9,706 nt of DNA from the NCBI GenBank assembly GCA_015657735.1, contig SSSX01000178.1:1-9706 (forward strand). The letters are read 5' to 3'. Below the pieces are notes generated by a model, which ran no database searches, had not been told where the DNA came from, and saw nothing but the letters and a program-made list of their open reading frames with translations. Position 1 is the first letter of the stretch. The number at the start of each line of letters is the position of its first letter. The translations under genes were made by a program, and so were the position numbers. The stretch comes from Zoogloeaceae bacterium. GTDB lineage: Bacteria > Pseudomonadota > Gammaproteobacteria > Burkholderiales > Rhodocyclaceae. Below are positions 1 through 6,267 of the stretch, in pieces.

Positions 1-255
1 ATGACCGTCGAGATCGAGAAGTTCGAGGCCGAGGCCGGCCTGCGGCGCATCCACGCGGCCATCATCGTCGACCGCGACGCCCACAAGGCGATGGTGATCG
101 GCAAGGGCGGCGAACGCCTCAAGCGCATCGCCACCGAGGCCCGCATCGAACTCGAAAAGCTGTTCGACTCGAAGGTCTTCCTCGAAGTGTGGGTCAAGGT
201 CAAGAGTGGCTGGGCCGACGACGAGCGGGCGCTCAAGAGCCTGGGCTACGAATAA
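1..255 (+). CDS. era: GTPase Era, C-terminal KH-domain fragment (5' end outside window)
   Basis: Era is an essential GTPase that binds 16S rRNA and assists 30S ribosomal subunit maturation. Only the last 84 residues lie in the window, and the GTPase domain is upstream. What remains is the type II KH RNA-binding domain, with the GxxG loop visible as VIGKGGERLK (fragment residues 32-41). It ends in the typical Era tail VKSGWADDERALKSLGYE. The ATG at position 1 is almost certainly an internal methionine, because Era proteins are about 300 residues long. The TAA stop at 253-255 is followed by recO after 12 bases. The era-recO-pdxJ-acpS order is the one known from E. coli (rnc-era-recO-pdxJ-acpS), so rnc probably lies just upstream (inference). 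Confidence 0.96.
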   Translation: MTVEIEKFEAEAGLRRIHAAIIVDRDAHKAMVIGKGGERLKRIATEARIELEKLFDSKVFLEVWVKVKSGWADDERALKSLGYE

Positions 256-267
256 GCGGATCATGCC

Positions 268-1017
268 GTGAGCGCCAAGCAGCGCGTCGATCAGCAGCCG
301 GGTTTCGTGCTGCACAGCTATCCCTACCGCGAAACCAGCCTGATCGTCGAAGTCTTCAGCCGCGACCATGGCCGCGTCGGCCTTGTCGCCAAGGGCGCGC
401 GCCGGCCCATGTCGCAACTGCGCGGCGTGCTGATGGCCTTCCAGCCGCTGCTGATCGACTGGAGCGGCGGCGGCGAGATGAAGACGCTGGTCCGCGCCGA
501 GTGGCAGGGCGGTCAACCGCTGCTCGGCGGCCAGGCGCTGCTGTGCGCCTACTATTCCAACGAACTCCTGATGCGCCTGATGCCGCGGGAGGACGCCCAT
601 CCGCGGCTCTACCGCGCCTACGGCGACGCGCTGCGGGCGCTGGCGATGGGCGAATCGCAGGAAGTCGTGCTGCGCCGTTTCGAACTGGCGCTGCTGCAGG
701 AACTCGGATACGGCCTGCCGCTGGACACCGACGCCGACGGCCAGCCGGTCCGGGCCGACGTCCACTACGCCTATATAATCGAGCGCGGTCCGATTCCGCT
801 GGACGGCTTCGGCGTCGACGAGGGCGCCGACGATCCGGCTGTCGTCGCCGGCAAAACTCTCCTCGACATGGCTGCCGGCGATTTTCGCGACCCGCCCACG
901 CTGGCCCAGAGCAAGGCCCTGATGCGCCGGCTCATCCAGCACTACCTCGGCGGACAGCAGCTCCAGTCGCGCCGGGTTTTCACCGAACTGTTCGCTTTTC
1001 CCGGAGACAACTCTTGA
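268..1017 (+). CDS. recO: DNA repair protein RecO
   Basis: RecO works with RecR (and RecF) to load RecA onto SSB-coated single-stranded DNA in the RecFOR recombinational repair pathway, in the cytoplasm. The 249-residue protein has the usual length. An N-terminal OB-fold region (about residues 10-85, with HSYPYRETSLIVEVFSRDHG and LVAKGARRP) is followed by a helical domain with the family signature FELALLQELGYGLPLD (138-153). Only one cysteine (Cys93) is present, so it lacks the four-cysteine zinc site of some RecO proteins, as expected for proteobacteria. The GTG start at 268 is the first start codon available after the era stop, which is in the same frame. The next in-frame starts fall inside the conserved OB fold. 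A weak purine-rich AAGCGGA at 254-260 precedes it by 7 bases. The stop overlaps the pdxJ start. Confidence 0.95.
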   Translation: MSAKQRVDQQPGFVLHSYPYRETSLIVEVFSRDHGRVGLVAKGARRPMSQLRGVLMAFQPLLIDWSGGGEMKTLVRAEWQGGQPLLGGQALLCAYYSNELLMRLMPREDAHPRLYRAYGDALRALAMGESQEVVLRRFELALLQELGYGLPLDTDADGQPVRADVHYAYIIERGPIPLDGFGVDEGADDPAVVAGKTLLDMAAGDFRDPPTLAQSKALMRRLIQHYLGGQQLQSRRVFTELFAFPGDNS

Positions 1018-1775
1018 TCGAACTCGGCGTCAATATCGACCACGTGGCGACCCTCCGCCAGGCCCGCCGCACCTGGGAGCCCGACCCCGCATGGGCGGCC
1101 GTCGAAGCCCACCTCGGCGGCGCCGACGGCATCACCGTGCATCTGCGCGAAGACCGGCGGCACATCCAGGACGACGACGTGCGTCGTCTGCGCGACCTCA
1201 CCCAGATCAAGCTGAACCTCGAGATGGCGGCCACCGACGAGATGGTCGGCATCGCCTGCGGCATCCGGCCCGAAATGGCGATGTTCGTGCCCGAAGGCCG
1301 CCACGAGGTGACCACCGAAGGCGGCCTCGACATCGTCGCCCAGGAAGCGCGCCTGAAGGATGCGGTGGCCCGGCTGGCCGACGCCGGCATCATCGTCAGC
1401 GTCTTCATCGATGCCGAGATCGCCCAGGTCGAGGCCGCCGCGCGCATCGGTGCGAGGGTCTGCGAGATCCATACCGGGCCGTATGCCCACGCCTTCCATG
1501 CCGCCGGCCGCGATGCCGAGAGTCCGGCGGTGCTCGCCGAGATCGCCAAGATCGCCGGCGCCGGCGAGGCGATCCGCAGCCTCGGGCTGCGCTTCAATGC
1601 CGGCCACGCGCTCAACTACTACAACGTCCAGCCCATCGCGCGGCTGCCGGGCATCCGCGAGCTGCACATCGGCCACGCCATCGTCAGCCGCTCGGTGTTC
1701 ACCGGCCTGCGCGAAGCGGTGCGCGAGATGAAGCGCCTGATGCGCGAAGGCGCCGGGCGCGGACTGCCGGCGTGA
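1014..1775 (+). CDS. pdxJ: Pyridoxine 5'-phosphate synthase PdxJ (TTG start)
   Basis: PdxJ condenses 1-deoxy-D-xylulose 5-phosphate with 3-amino-2-oxopropyl phosphate to give pyridoxine 5'-phosphate, the ring-closing step of the DXP-dependent vitamin B6 pathway. The 253-residue TIM-barrel protein carries GVNIDHVATLRQAR (5-18), GITVHLREDRRHIQD (39-53), LNLEMA (68-73), HTGPYA (153-158) and ELHIGHAIVSRSVFTGL (216-232). His43, Glu70 and His198 align with the catalytic His45, Glu72 and His193 known in E. coli. The start is read as TTG at 1014: it gives the canonical N-terminus MIELGVNIDH, and GGAG at 1003-1006 lies 7 bases before it. The reading frame stays open upstream, but those residues match nothing in the family and overlap recO. 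TTGA overlaps the recO stop, and GTGA at 1772-1775 overlaps the acpS start. Confidence 0.96.
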   Translation: MIELGVNIDHVATLRQARRTWEPDPAWAAVEAHLGGADGITVHLREDRRHIQDDDVRRLRDLTQIKLNLEMAATDEMVGIACGIRPEMAMFVPEGRHEVTTEGGLDIVAQEARLKDAVARLADAGIIVSVFIDAEIAQVEAAARIGARVCEIHTGPYAHAFHAAGRDAESPAVLAEIAKIAGAGEAIRSLGLRFNAGHALNYYNVQPIARLPGIRELHIGHAIVSRSVFTGLREAVREMKRLMREGAGRGLPA

Positions 1776-2149
1776 TCCGCGGCATCGGCACCGACATCGT
1801 CCGCGTGGCGCGCCTGGCCGATGCGCTGGCCCGCCACGGCGCCCGTTTCGCCGGACGCATCCTCGACGACACCGAGCGCGCCGCCTTCGACGCCGCCCAC
1901 GACCGCGCCCGACTGCTGGCCAAGCGCTTCGCCGCCAAGGAAGCCTTCGGCAAGGCACTCGGCACCGGCGTGGCCGCGCCGGCCACGCTGCACGCGGTGC
2001 GGGTCGGCCACGACGCCCTCGGCAAGCCGGTGTTCGAATTTTCCACGGCGCTGGCGCTCTACATGCACGAGCGTGGCCTCGTCGCCCACCTCAGCCTCAG
2101 CGACGAAACCGACTACGTCGTCGCCTTTGCGGTCATCGAGAAACCATGA
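1772..2149 (+). CDS. acpS: Holo-[acyl-carrier-protein] synthase AcpS
   Basis: AcpS transfers the 4'-phosphopantetheine arm of CoA to a serine of apo-acyl carrier protein, enabling fatty acid synthesis. The 125-residue length is typical of the small trimeric family. The N-terminal motif GIGTDIV (4-10) supplies the Mg-binding Asp8. The second signature, RFAAKEAFGKALGTG (52-66), supplies Glu57, and the C-terminal strand HLSLSDETDYVVAFAV is also conserved. The GTG start at 1772 gives the canonical beginning MIRGIGTDIV and overlaps the pdxJ TGA in a GTGA. The stop overlaps the nagZ ATG (ATGA at 2146-2149). No separate strong Shine-Dalgarno sequence is visible, so translation probably depends on coupling to pdxJ (inference). 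Confidence 0.95.
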   Translation: MIRGIGTDIVRVARLADALARHGARFAGRILDDTERAAFDAAHDRARLLAKRFAAKEAFGKALGTGVAAPATLHAVRVGHDALGKPVFEFSTALALYMHERGLVAHLSLSDETDYVVAFAVIEKP

Positions 2150-3180
2150 AGCCATCCCAAGCCCAGCCCGGTCCGGTCATGCTCGACGTGGCCGGCCACG
2201 AAGTCAGCGCCGAGGAGCGCGAGATCCTGCAGCACCCGCTGGTCGGCGGCGTGATCCTGTTCGCCCGCAACTACGCCGCGCCGGAGCAGCTCCGCGCCCT
2301 CACCGCGGCGATCCGCGCCGTCCGTCCCGGGCTGCTGATTTCCGTCGACCACGAAGGCGGCCGCGTGCAGCGTTTCCGCGACGGCTTCACGCGGCTGCCG
2401 GCGATGCGCCGGTTTGGCGCCGAATGGGAATCGGACCCCGCTGCCGCGCGCGTTGCGGCGCGTCACGCCGGTTTCGTGCTGGCCGCCGAACTGCGCGCCC
2501 ACGACGTGGACCTCAGCTACGCGCCGGTGCTCGATCTCGACTACGGCGTCAGCACGGTGATCGGCGACCGTGCCTTCCACCGCGATCCGCTGGTTGCCGC
2601 CGAGCTGGCGCGGGCCGTCGTCGCGGGCCTGGCCGACGCCGGCATGCGCGCGGTGGGCAAGCACTTCCCGGGGCACGGGGCGGTCGAGGCGGATTCCCAC
2701 GTGGCGATCCCGGTCGACCGGCGCGCCTTCGAGACGGTGTGGGCCGACGACATCCAGCCCTTCCGCCTGCTCGCCGCCGCACTCGGCGGTGTGATGCCGG
2801 CCCACGTCATCTACGAAAACGTCGATCCGCGTCCGGCGGGCTTCTCGCCGTTCTGGCTGCAGGACGTGCTGCGCGGCCGGCTGGGTTTTGGCGGCGTGAT
2901 CTTTTCCGACGATCTGACGATGGAAGGGGCGAGCGTCGCCGGCGGCATCGTCGATCGTGCTGCGGCGGCGCATGGCGCCGGCTGCGACATGGTGCTGGTG
3001 TGCAACCGGCCGGATCTGGCGGTCGAACTCCTCGACCGCTGGCAGCCGGTGGTCGGCGACAGTGCCGCCCGCATCGCGGCGCTGCGTCCGCGCCCGGGCA
3101 GCGCGCCGGCCGACCCGGCGACCCTCGCCGGCTGGCCGGCCTATCGCCAGGCCCGCGACGCGCTGCGGACCCTCGCCTGA
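2146..3180 (+). CDS. nagZ: Beta-N-acetylhexosaminidase NagZ
   Basis: NagZ is a cytoplasmic family 3 glycoside hydrolase. It removes the N-acetylglucosamine residue from GlcNAc-1,6-anhydro-MurNAc peptides during peptidoglycan recycling. Its products feed the AmpG/AmpD/AmpR route that can induce beta-lactamase in some Gram-negative bacteria. The 344-residue protein is close to the usual length. It shows DHEGGRVQRF (68-77), GDRAFHRDP (140-148), KHFPGHG (172-178), the Asp-Ser-His of the mobile catalytic loop (183-185, with His185 as the expected acid/base) and FSDDLTMEGA (253-262, with Asp255 most likely the nucleophile). No signal peptide is visible, which fits a cytoplasmic recycling enzyme. 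ATG at 2146 overlaps the acpS stop. uvrC follows after 9 bases. Confidence 0.95.
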   Translation: MKPSQAQPGPVMLDVAGHEVSAEEREILQHPLVGGVILFARNYAAPEQLRALTAAIRAVRPGLLISVDHEGGRVQRFRDGFTRLPAMRRFGAEWESDPAAARVAARHAGFVLAAELRAHDVDLSYAPVLDLDYGVSTVIGDRAFHRDPLVAAELARAVVAGLADAGMRAVGKHFPGHGAVEADSHVAIPVDRRAFETVWADDIQPFRLLAAALGGVMPAHVIYENVDPRPAGFSPFWLQDVLRGRLGFGGVIFSDDLTMEGASVAGGIVDRAAAAHGAGCDMVLVCNRPDLAVELLDRWQPVVGDSAARIAALRPRPGSAPADPATLAGWPAYRQARDALRTLA

Positions 3181-3189
3181 GCGGCGGCG

Positions 3190-4986
3190 ATGAGTTTCGA
3201 CGCCCGGGCTTTCCTGCGCACCCTCACCGAGGAGCCGGGCGTCTATCGGATGATCGGCGAGGGCGACGCGGTGCTCTACGTCGGCAAGGCGAAAAACCTC
3301 CGCCGGCGGGTGTCGTCGTACTTCCAGCGCACCCAGCTGTCGCCGCGCATCGCGATCATGGTCGGGCAGGTGGTGCGCGTCGATACCACCGCGACCCGCT
3401 CGGAAGCCGAGGCGCTGATCCTCGAGAATAACCTGATCAAGAGCCTCGCGCCGAAGTACAACATCCTCTTCCGCGACGACAAGTCCTACCCCTACATCGC
3501 GCTGTCCGGCGGCGACTTTCCGCAGATCTATTACCACCGCGGCGGCTTCCGGAAGGGCGTGCGCTACTTCGGGCCGTTTCCCAACAGCTGGGCGGTGCGC
3601 GAGAGCCTGCATCTGATGCAGAAGATCTTCCGCCTGCGCACCTGCGAGGACGCCACCTTCAGCAACCGCTCGCGGCCCTGCCTGCTGCATCAGATCCAGC
3701 GCTGCACTGCGCCCTGCGTCGGCCTCATCGACAAGGACGCCTACGCCGCCGACGTGCGTCTGGCCAGCCTTTTTCTCAACGGCCGCCACGGCGACGTGGT
3801 CGCCGACCTGTCGCGCCGCATGCAGGCCGCCTCCGACGAACTGGCTTTCGAGAAGGCCGTCGTCTACCGCGACCAGATCCGCAACCTGCAGGCCGTGCTG
3901 CACAAGCAGTTCGTCGAAAGCGCCCGCGACGAGGACGTCGACGTGCTGGCGGCGGTCGAGCGGAGCGGGGCGGTGTGCGTCAATCTGGCGATGATCCGCG
4001 GCGGACGCCATCTTGGCGACCGGCCGCTGTTTCCGAGCAACGCCCAGGGCTGCACGCCGCTCGATGCGCTGGTGGCGTTCGTCGAGCAGCACTATCTCGA
4101 TCATCCGCTGCCCGGGCGCATCATCGTCAACCTCGATCCGCTGGTGGTGAAGGAGGCGCTCGAGGAAGTCGCCGACGGCAAGGTCGGCGTCGTCACCGCG
4201 CGCTTCGAGAACGAGCGCGCCTGGATTGGCATGGCCGAGAACAACGCCGGCCTGGCGCTGCTGGCGCGGGAGCAGGAATCCTCCCGCGGCGAGGCGCGCC
4301 TCGAAGCCCTGCGCGACGCCATCGGCCTCGCCGATACGCCGACACGCATCGAATGCTTCGACATCTCCCACACCATGGGCGAGGCGACGGTCGCCTCGTG
4401 CGTCGTGTGGGACGGCGCGGCGATGAAGAAATCCGAATACCGCCGCTACAACATCGCCGGCATCACCGCCGGCGACGACTACGCGGCGATGCGCCAGGCG
4501 CTGACCCGGCGCTACGAGAAAATCGCGGCCGGCGAGGGCGTGCGTCCCGACGTGATCCTCATCGACGGCGGCAAGGGCCAGATGGGCGTCGCCAGGGAGG
4601 TGCTGGCCGAACTCGGGCTGGAGGCGATCACGATGTTCGGCGTCGCCAAGGGCGAAAGCCGCAAGCCGGGGCTCGAGGAGCTGGTCTTCCCGGACGGCCG
4701 CGAGCCGGTCCACCTGCGTCCGGACGCGCCGGCGCTGCATCTGATCCAGGAAATCCGCGACGAAGCCCACCGCTTTGCGATCACCGGCCACCGGGCGCGG
4801 CGTGCCAAGACGCGCAACACCTCGCGGCTGGAAGATATCGCCGGCGTCGGCCCGACCCGCCGCCGCAAGCTGCTGGCGGCCTTCGGCGGCATCGATGGCG
4901 TGCGCAACGCCACGGTGGAAGATTTGTGTCGCGTGGAAGGCATCAACCGGCACCTTGCCGAACAGATATACAATTCGTTGCGATAG
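3190..4986 (+). CDS. uvrC: UvrABC nucleotide excision repair subunit UvrC
   Basis: UvrC makes both the 3' and 5' incisions around a UvrA/UvrB-marked DNA lesion. The 598-residue protein shows every expected part. The N-terminal GIY-YIG nuclease has PGVYRMI (16-22), VLYVGKAKNLRRRV (28-41) and the conserved Glu79. Four cysteines, 152, 164, 172 and 176, have the spacing of the 4Fe-4S ligands reported for E. coli UvrC. A UVR helix pair for UvrB contact lies at about 205-240. In the RNase H-like 5' nuclease, Asp391 (FDIS), Asp459 (LIDGGKGQ) and His527 (DEAHRFAI) match the known catalytic triad. Tandem helix-hairpin-helix DNA-binding motifs end the protein (about 548-598). ATG at 3190 is 9 bases after the nagZ stop. 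The Shine-Dalgarno match is weak (GGCGGCG), consistent with translation from the upstream message. Confidence 0.97.
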   Translation: MSFDARAFLRTLTEEPGVYRMIGEGDAVLYVGKAKNLRRRVSSYFQRTQLSPRIAIMVGQVVRVDTTATRSEAEALILENNLIKSLAPKYNILFRDDKSYPYIALSGGDFPQIYYHRGGFRKGVRYFGPFPNSWAVRESLHLMQKIFRLRTCEDATFSNRSRPCLLHQIQRCTAPCVGLIDKDAYAADVRLASLFLNGRHGDVVADLSRRMQAASDELAFEKAVVYRDQIRNLQAVLHKQFVESARDEDVDVLAAVERSGAVCVNLAMIRGGRHLGDRPLFPSNAQGCTPLDALVAFVEQHYLDHPLPGRIIVNLDPLVVKEALEEVADGKVGVVTARFENERAWIGMAENNAGLALLAREQESSRGEARLEALRDAIGLADTPTRIECFDISHTMGEATVASCVVWDGAAMKKSEYRRYNIAGITAGDDYAAMRQALTRRYEKIAAGEGVRPDVILIDGGKGQMGVAREVLAELGLEAITMFGVAKGESRKPGLEELVFPDGREPVHLRPDAPALHLIQEIRDEAHRFAITGHRARRAKTRNTSRLEDIAGVGPTRRRKLLAAFGGIDGVRNATVEDLCRVEGINRHLAEQIYNSLR

Positions 4987-5001
4987 CCAGCGAACGCCGA
5001 C

Positions 5002-5574
5002 ATGCCTTTGAACATTCCCAACACTCTCACCTGGGCGCGCATTGCGCTGATCCCGTTTTTTGTCGGCATCTACTATTTTCCCGACAGCACGATCTCGCCC
5101 GAGGACAAGAACATCGCGGCCACGCTGACCTTCATCGTGGCCGCGGTGACCGACTGGTTCGACGGCTACCTGGCCCGTTCGCTCGGCCAGACTTCGGCCT
5201 TCGGCGCCTTTCTCGATCCGGTCGCCGACAAGCTGATGGTGGCGGCGGCGCTGATCGTGCTGGTCCATCTGGGGCGCGTCGATTCGCTGATCGCGCTGGT
5301 CATCATCGGCCGCGAGATCACCATCTCGGCCCTGCGCGAATGGATGGCCAAGGTCGGCGCCGCCGGCAGCGTCGCGGTGGCGTTCGTCGGCAAGCTGAAA
5401 ACCGCGGCCCAGATGTCGGCGATTCCGCTGCTGCTGTTCGAAGCCCCGCTGTTCGGCTTCGACAGCGTCAAGCTCGGCACCGTGCTGATCTATGTTGCCG
5501 CGGTGCTGACGCTGTGGTCGATGGGCTACTACATGCGCTGTGCGTGGCCGGAGCTGATGAAGCGCAGTCGTTAG
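5002..5574 (+). CDS. pgsA: CDP-diacylglycerol--glycerol-3-phosphate 3-phosphatidyltransferase PgsA
   Basis: PgsA is an inner-membrane enzyme that makes phosphatidylglycerol phosphate from CDP-diacylglycerol and glycerol 3-phosphate, the committed step to phosphatidylglycerol and cardiolipin. The 190-residue protein has the complete CDP-alcohol phosphotransferase motif: Asp51, Asp54-Gly55, Ala58-Arg59, Gly68, Asp72 and Asp76. Hydrophobic segments lie at about 10-26, 37-50, 78-103 (probably two helices), 125-147 and 158-178. The start MPLNIPNTLTWARI is typical of the family. It follows uvrC after 15 bases without a strong ribosome-binding site. The uvrC-pgsA-tRNA-Gly-tRNA-Cys order is the same as in E. 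coli. The tRNA promoter begins only 20 bases after the stop, and no terminator is seen between them. Confidence 0.96.
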   Translation: MPLNIPNTLTWARIALIPFFVGIYYFPDSTISPEDKNIAATLTFIVAAVTDWFDGYLARSLGQTSAFGAFLDPVADKLMVAAALIVLVHLGRVDSLIALVIIGREITISALREWMAKVGAAGSVAVAFVGKLKTAAQMSAIPLLLFEAPLFGFDSVKLGTVLIYVAAVLTLWSMGYYMRCAWPELMKRSR

Positions 5575-5593
5575 AGATATTTTCGAAAAGTTG

Positions 5594-5621
5594 TTGACGT
5601 CGCCTCATTAGTGTCTATAAT
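5594..5621 (+). promoter_or_regulatory. Sigma-70 type promoter of the tRNA unit
   Basis: A -35 element TTGACG (5594-5599, five of six consensus bases) and a perfect -10 TATAAT (5616-5621) are separated by 16 bases. Transcription would start around 5628-5630, only about five bases before the first tRNA. The stretch after the -10 (GGCGGC, 5622-5627) is a GC-rich discriminator. That is a known feature of stable-RNA promoters repressed by ppGpp, so stringent control is a reasonable inference. This short AT-containing patch stands out from the GC-rich surroundings. Confidence 0.88.
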
Positions 5622-5634
5622 GGCGGCTCTTTCA

Positions 5635-5710
5635 GCGGCAGTAGCTCAGTTGGTAGAGCGCAACCTTGCCAAGGTTGAGGTCGAGAGTTCGAGACTCTTC
5701 TGCCGCTCCA
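5635..5710 (+). tRNA. tRNA-Gly (anticodon GCC), copy 1
   Basis: The 76-base sequence folds as a complete cloverleaf. The acceptor stem is GCGGCAG/CTGCCGC, the D-arm is GCTC/GAGC, the anticodon stem is CAACC/GGTTG with loop TTGCCAA, and the T-arm is GAGAG/CTCTT with TTCGAGA. The anticodon GCC lies at 5668-5670 and reads GGC and GGU glycine codons. The 3' CCA is encoded. It is the first gene of a three-tRNA unit directly behind its promoter and is identical over its full length to the copy at 5851-5926. Confidence 0.98.
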
Positions 5711-5764
5711 AAGGATTTTGAAGGGAAGCAACGTTTCGGTTCGAAGCTTTCCTGTGAGGTACAC

Positions 5765-5838
5765 GGCGCGATAGCAAAGCGGTTATGCACCGGATTGCAA
5801 ATCCGTGTAGGTCGGTTCGACTCCGGCTCGCGCCTCCA
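5765..5838 (+). tRNA. tRNA-Cys (anticodon GCA)
   Basis: The 74-base cloverleaf has acceptor stem GGCGCGA/TCGCGCC, a D-loop containing AAGCGGTTA and an anticodon loop ATTGCAAAT with GCA at 5797-5799. The T-arm has TTCGACT and the CCA is encoded. It closely resembles E. coli tRNA-Cys. It lies 54 bases after tRNA-Gly copy 1 and 12 bases before copy 2, and so is probably cut from a common precursor. The 12-base spacer to copy 2 ends in five T residues, but with no dedicated hairpin in front it does not look like a terminator. Confidence 0.97.
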
Positions 5839-5850
5839 GATTAGGTTTTT

Positions 5851-5926
5851 GCGGCAGTAGCTCAGTTGGTAGAGCGCAACCTTGCCAAGGTTGAGGTCGA
5901 GAGTTCGAGACTCTTCTGCCGCTCCA
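5851..5926 (+). tRNA. tRNA-Gly (anticodon GCC), copy 2
   Basis: This is a full cloverleaf, base for base identical to the copy at 5635-5710, including the encoded CCA. The identity stops exactly at the tRNA ends, and the flanks do not match. It is the last gene of the tRNA unit and the intrinsic terminator begins 5 bases later. In E. coli the equivalent third position is a leucine tRNA (leuZ). Confidence 0.98.
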
Positions 5927-5931
5927 GGATG

Positions 5932-5973
5932 AAACGGGGAAAACGATGATTCGTTTTCCCCGTTTGTCTTTTT
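5932..5973 (+). terminator. Rho-independent terminator of the tRNA unit
   Basis: AAACGGGGAAAACGA (5932-5946) pairs perfectly with TCGTTTTCCCCGTTT (5951-5965) across a TGAT loop. This 15-bp stem is followed by GTCTTTTT (5966-5973). Stem plus T-tract is the textbook intrinsic terminator for plus-strand transcription. It sits 5 bases after the second tRNA-Gly and closes the whole housekeeping run as well as the tRNA unit. Confidence 0.93.
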
Positions 5974-6107
5974 GCCGCCCGGCTGTCGTTCGCGCCGCCG
6001 GCCCGTTCGCATTCCTGCAAGATTTCCGTCGCCCGGCTGTCACCTGTGCTGCTTAGCATCGTCATCGATGATGCGCTGCATCAGGCGCAGACAGGCGGGA
6101 GAGAAAA

Positions 6108-6248
6108 ATGCGAGCTGTTCTGAAAAAGGCCGTCCGGCAGGCGTTGCGCGGTGCTTTCGGGCCGGGGTTCGAGGCTTTCGTGGTCGATGGCGACTGGCAG
6201 GCGCTGTTGTTCGTGCCCGATTCGGTGGGCGCCGGCGACGAGCCGTGA
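6108..6248 (+). CDS. Small hypothetical protein, 46 residues
   Basis: I do not recognise this protein. The ATG is preceded by a good Shine-Dalgarno sequence, GGGAG (6097-6101), at 6-base spacing, and the frame runs to TGA. The product begins with a basic, possibly amphipathic helix (MRAVLKKAVRQALRGAFG, with Lys6, Lys7, Arg10 and Arg14). A short segment EAFVVDGDWQALLFVPDS (22-39) looks like two beta strands around a turn, and the tail is acidic (GDEP). There is no signal peptide, membrane segment or cysteine. It lies between the tRNA terminator and the convergent enoyl-CoA hydratase, whose stop is 19 bases away. No convincing promoter is seen in 5974-6107. It could be a real small gene or a chance ORF, and the ribosome-binding site tips the balance toward real. 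Confidence 0.5.
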   Translation: MRAVLKKAVRQALRGAFGPGFEAFVVDGDWQALLFVPDSVGAGDEP

Positions 6249-6267
6249 GCGGCGCCGCGCGTGGCGC

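Noticed and set aside
189..1013. Upstream open extension of the pdxJ frame through recO
   Set aside because: The residues are Arg/Ala-rich shadow of recO. The TTG at 1014 gives the exact PdxJ N-terminus with a well-placed Shine-Dalgarno sequence.
2113..5268. A 1051-codon open frame on the minus strand, opposite nagZ, uvrC and pgsA
   Set aside because: The sense strand carries three clear, full-length family proteins. The antisense frame is rich in Arg, Ala, His and Asp without any recognisable domain. Long antisense frames are expected in GC-rich coding DNA.
5632..6012. Minus-strand ORF of 126 codons across the tRNA cluster with a repeated internal peptide
   Set aside because: The repeated peptide is the antisense translation of the two identical tRNA-Gly genes. 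Such tRNA-antisense ORFs are a common annotation artefact.
5976..6041. 12-base direct repeat CGCCCGGCTGTC at 5976-5987 and 6030-6041
   Set aside because: It is a single pair of short GC-rich repeats 54 bases apart, with no matching palindrome or further copies. Chance is a sufficient explanation.
6035..6049. GG...GC spacing resembling a sigma-54 promoter ahead of the small ORF
   Set aside because: The GG and GC elements are separated by 11 rather than 10 bases and the surrounding consensus is poor.
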